Positions 15,851 to 17,709 of a stretch of 17,709 nt of DNA are shown in pieces. Position 1 is the first letter of the stretch. Each line of letters begins with the position of its first letter. The notes under the pieces were generated by a model. The model was not told the DNA's origin. It worked only from the letters and a program-made list of their open reading frames with translations, and made no database searches. The DNA lies in contig JAJYAE010000049.1 in assembly GCA_021779695.1 (NCBI GenBank), positions 685 to 18,393 of the forward strand. The letters run 5' to 3'. The position numbers were made by a program, and so were the translations under genes. The stretch comes from Acidobacteriota bacterium (GTDB lineage Bacteria; Acidobacteriota; Terriglobia; Terriglobales; Acidobacteriaceae).

Positions 15851-15878
15851 TTTGCGATCTTCACGGGTTCTTTATACA
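15851..15878 (+). promoter_or_regulatory. Candidate promoter of glutamine synthetase
   Basis: TTTGCG (15851-15856) and TATACA (15873-15878) are spaced by 16 bases in the gap before glnA. The match to consensus is moderate. No -24/-12 sigma-54 pattern was found in this gap. The strong ribosome site AAGGAG lies at 15926-15931, 4 bases before the ATG. Confidence 0.3.
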
Positions 15879-15935
15879 GGGAGCCTTAAACTTTTCAGGA
15901 ATATTCCAATCCCTTTTTCGTTATGAAGGAGATCC

Positions 15936-17366
15936 ATGTCGACTGAGTACCGTAATTTTCTGGCTCTTTCCTATGAAGAGCTTGAAGAACTGAACCTGCA
16001 AGCCAAAGCCGACCGCATGAACCGGGTTTCGGCCGATGAAATCCGCGAAAAGCGGCTTAAGTACCTGGCAGACGAGAAGCGGATCAAGGCCGTTACGGTG
16101 CTGTTCAGCGACTTGGAAGGCCGCCTGCACCTTCTTGACTACGACAAGAAGTTCCTGCTGGGTTCCTATGAGAACCTGACTTTTGACGGGTCATCGATCC
16201 GCGGCTTTACCGCGCAGAAGGAAAGCGACCTGCGCCTTGGCATCGACTGGAGCGCCTTCTACTGGGTGCCGGCGGATGTGTTTGGCAATGGCAAGGTGCT
16301 GGTATTCGGCACTGTCATCGACAAGGATGGATCCCTCTATTCGGGCGACATTCGCGGCGTGCTGAAGAACTACTCCGACACGCTGTACAAGGAAAAGGGC
16401 TACACGCTGAACGCGGCGAACGAGATTGAGGGCTTCCTCTTTGCCGGCCGCGACGCGGAAAAGAAGTTCCACGAGACTGGCAAGTTCGAGTTCATCAACA
16501 CAGGCGGCTACTACCATGTGCTGCCGCTGGATCCGCTTCGCCAGTTCATCGATACGGCTGCTGAAGTGCAGCGCGCGATGGGCTTCCAGAACGAGAAGGA
16601 TCACCCGGAAGTTGCCCCGAGCCAGTTCGAAATCAACTATGGCTACGGCGAAGTGGTGGCTGCGGCCGACCAGATTCAGCTTTATAAGCTGCTGACCCGC
16701 CAGATCGCGAACAACATGGGTTACACGGCGAGCTTCCTGCCGAAGCCCGTGGTCGGCGTCAACGGCAGCGGCATGCACACGAACATGTCGATCTCCAAGG
16801 GCAAGACGAACCTGTTCTGGGATGAGAAGGGCCAGGAGAAGCTGTCGAGCTTTGGCTGGGAATTCATCGACCGGGTGCTGAGCCATGCGCTGGATATCTG
16901 CCTGATCCTGAACCCGAGCGTAAACGCGTATCGCCGCCTGGATCCGCATTTCGAGGCGCCGAACCAGATCAAGGCTTCGGCCACGGACCGCGGCTCCATG
17001 GTGCGCGTGCCCATCGGCAACTCCCGTTCGATGCGCGTCGAAGTCCGCTCCGTCGCGCCCGATGCCAACCCGTACCTCACGCTGTACTCGATCTTCAAGA
17101 CGGGTATCGACGGAAGCACGGCGAAGATCGACAACCTGCGTCAGGCCGAGCGTTACCTGCCGGACCACATCCAGCAGGCCATCGACGACTTCAAGGCATC
17201 TTCCTGGATCCCGAAGATCCTTGGCGCGGATGTGCAGGGACGCTTTGCGGACCTGAAGCAGGCTGCGGCAGACCGTTGCCCGCGCGCGCTGGGAACCTTC
17301 GTCAAGGGCAGCGAAGTGCAGTACCACCACGAGGTTTACAACCAGTCCCTCTGGAACCTGTTCTAA
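15936..17366 (+). CDS. glnA: Glutamine synthetase (type I-like)
   Basis: The enzyme makes glutamine from glutamate, ammonium and ATP in the cytoplasm and acts as a dodecamer in type I. The 476-residue protein has the type I motifs: LTFDGSSIRGF (81-91), NEIEGFLFA with metal ligands Glu163 and Glu165, EVAPSQFEIN (225-234), KPVVGVNGSGMHTNMS with His281, NPSVNAYRRLDPHFEAP (326-342), RGSMVRVPIG, and MRVEVRSVAPDANPYL with Glu369. Two features are unusual. A helical, charged N-terminal extension of about 45 residues precedes the usual first strand. The NLYDLPPEE-type loop that carries the adenylylated tyrosine in GlnA-beta is not seen near 397-410 (IDNLRQAERYLPDH). AAGGAG fixes the start. It ends in a strong terminator. 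Whether this is the main GlnA or a paralogue cannot be told here. Confidence 0.9.
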   Translation: MSTEYRNFLALSYEELEELNLQAKADRMNRVSADEIREKRLKYLADEKRIKAVTVLFSDLEGRLHLLDYDKKFLLGSYENLTFDGSSIRGFTAQKESDLRLGIDWSAFYWVPADVFGNGKVLVFGTVIDKDGSLYSGDIRGVLKNYSDTLYKEKGYTLNAANEIEGFLFAGRDAEKKFHETGKFEFINTGGYYHVLPLDPLRQFIDTAAEVQRAMGFQNEKDHPEVAPSQFEINYGYGEVVAAADQIQLYKLLTRQIANNMGYTASFLPKPVVGVNGSGMHTNMSISKGKTNLFWDEKGQEKLSSFGWEFIDRVLSHALDICLILNPSVNAYRRLDPHFEAPNQIKASATDRGSMVRVPIGNSRSMRVEVRSVAPDANPYLTLYSIFKTGIDGSTAKIDNLRQAERYLPDHIQQAIDDFKASSWIPKILGADVQGRFADLKQAAADRCPRALGTFVKGSEVQYHHEVYNQSLWNLF

Positions 17367-17400
17367 GGATTCGGGTAGACTCATCAAGAGCGGAGGTCAG

Positions 17401-17428
17401 AGGCGCAGCCAGCGATGGCTGCGCCTTT
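17401..17428 (+). terminator. Intrinsic terminator of glutamine synthetase
   Basis: A perfect 11-base stem (AGGCGCAGCCA at 17401-17411, TGGCTGCGCCT at 17416-17426) closes on a GCGA tetraloop of the GNRA kind. It is followed by TTTCTGCTTTT. It lies 35 bases after the glnA stop. Confidence 0.85.
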
Positions 17429-17493
17429 CTGCTTTTGGAGACAGGCGGTGGATGATCTCTTGAAGGACGGCCTCAATGCCAATACGGAACTTA

Positions 17494-17522
17494 TTGCAAA
17501 TGGTACTCGTGGATGGTATACA
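17494..17522 (+). promoter_or_regulatory. Candidate promoter of the last, partial gene
   Basis: TTGCAA (17494-17499) and TATACA (17517-17522) are exactly 17 bases apart, and a TGG just before the -10 gives an extended -10. It is 72 bases before the ATG at 17594, between the glnA terminator and that gene. This is one of the best-formed promoters in the window. Confidence 0.5.
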
Positions 17523-17593
17523 GGAGCGGCTGAGGATTCCAGAAAAGCGCGCAGTTCAGCAGTAATGGATACTGGTGCGCGCCGGAGAAGACG

Positions 17594-17709
17594 ATGACGC
17601 TTCGCGGGTTGATTTGGAAGGCCATCCCGGTTGCGGCGGGAATGGTTGCGCCCTTGTTGCTTCAGGGGCAGGAATTGCGACCGGATCTAACCATTCACTG
17701 GGACAAGAT
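17594..17709 (+). CDS. Exported protein, N-terminal part (cut by window edge)
   Basis: ATG at 17594 has GGAG 6 bases upstream and opens a frame of 38 complete codons that runs off the right edge. The first 25 or so residues (MTLRGLIWKAIPVAAGMVAP and on to LLLQGQE) form a signal peptide, so the product is exported. The visible mature start, LRPDLTIHWDK, is too short for a family call. A glycosyl-hydrolase-like secreted protein is one possibility from the IHWDK start, but this is weak. A candidate promoter at 17494-17522 serves it. Confidence 0.65.
   Translation, partial: MTLRGLIWKAIPVAAGMVAPLLLQGQELRPDLTIHWDK

Noticed and set aside
16191..17387. 398-residue open frame antisense to glutamine synthetase
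   Set aside because: A mirror frame of a strongly biased gene. It has no ribosome site and no recognisable domain, and the sense gene is certain.
1..17709. Mobile element, phage, CRISPR or defence system
   Set aside because: No transposase, integrase, terminal repeats, repeat-spacer array or defence domain was seen. Gene content is housekeeping and signalling.

Overview
This window looks like ordinary chromosomal DNA from a GC-rich Gram-negative bacterium. It is most likely from the Acidobacteriota (class Terriglobia / family Acidobacteriaceae type). That placement is inference, based on the style of the secreted ACGP-type protein at the left edge, the KdpDE-like two-component pair with a 'HAYKTPLTAI' H-box, the OmpL-like porin and the split trpE/trpG. 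I saw no tRNA, rRNA, CRISPR array, insertion sequence, integrase or phage gene, and codon use looks even across the window.

Layout. 1-221 (-): the N-terminal part of a secreted hypothetical protein, cut by the window edge. 452-1729 (-): glutamate dehydrogenase, with a hairpin terminator behind it and a hairpin-rich leader in front. 2325-3518 (+): a response regulator with a c-di-GMP phosphodiesterase (EAL) output. 3557-5101 (+): trpE. 5123-6052 and 6058-6633 (-): a FecR-like periplasmic hypothetical and trpG, only 5 bases apart and facing trpE. 6717-6998 (+): acylphosphatase. 7125-7673 (+): apt. 7688-8455 and 8452-9990 (-): a KdpE-like regulator and a KdpD-like kinase with a 4-base overlap. 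10498-11751 (+): an OmpL-like porin. 12019-13797 (+): an APC amino-acid permease. 13964-14767 (+): a PP2C phosphatase. 14867-15841 (+): a membrane-anchored Ser/Thr kinase. 15936-17366 (+): a type-I-like glutamine synthetase with a strong terminator. 17594-17709 (+): the start of another exported protein.

How the genes fit together. Two enzymes of ammonium assimilation (glutamate dehydrogenase, glutamine synthetase), an amino-acid permease with an outer-membrane porin before it, and anthranilate synthase give a nitrogen / amino-acid flavour. This is general housekeeping clustering and not proof of one regulon. Three signalling modules are interleaved: a REC-EAL protein, a KdpDE-like pair with no kdpFABC nearby, and a PP2C/kinase pair whose upstream regions share the ten bases TAGAGTGGGA.

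I found no clearly new biological system. The most interesting points are the kinase with a degraded glycine loop and no sensor domain, the glutamine synthetase without a visible adenylylation motif and with an N-terminal extension, the trpE-FecR-like-trpG arrangement, a 20-odd-residue insert in TrpE, possible leaderless starts (trpE, and a tiny ORF overlapping the PP2C start), and the hairpins in the glutamate dehydrogenase leader.
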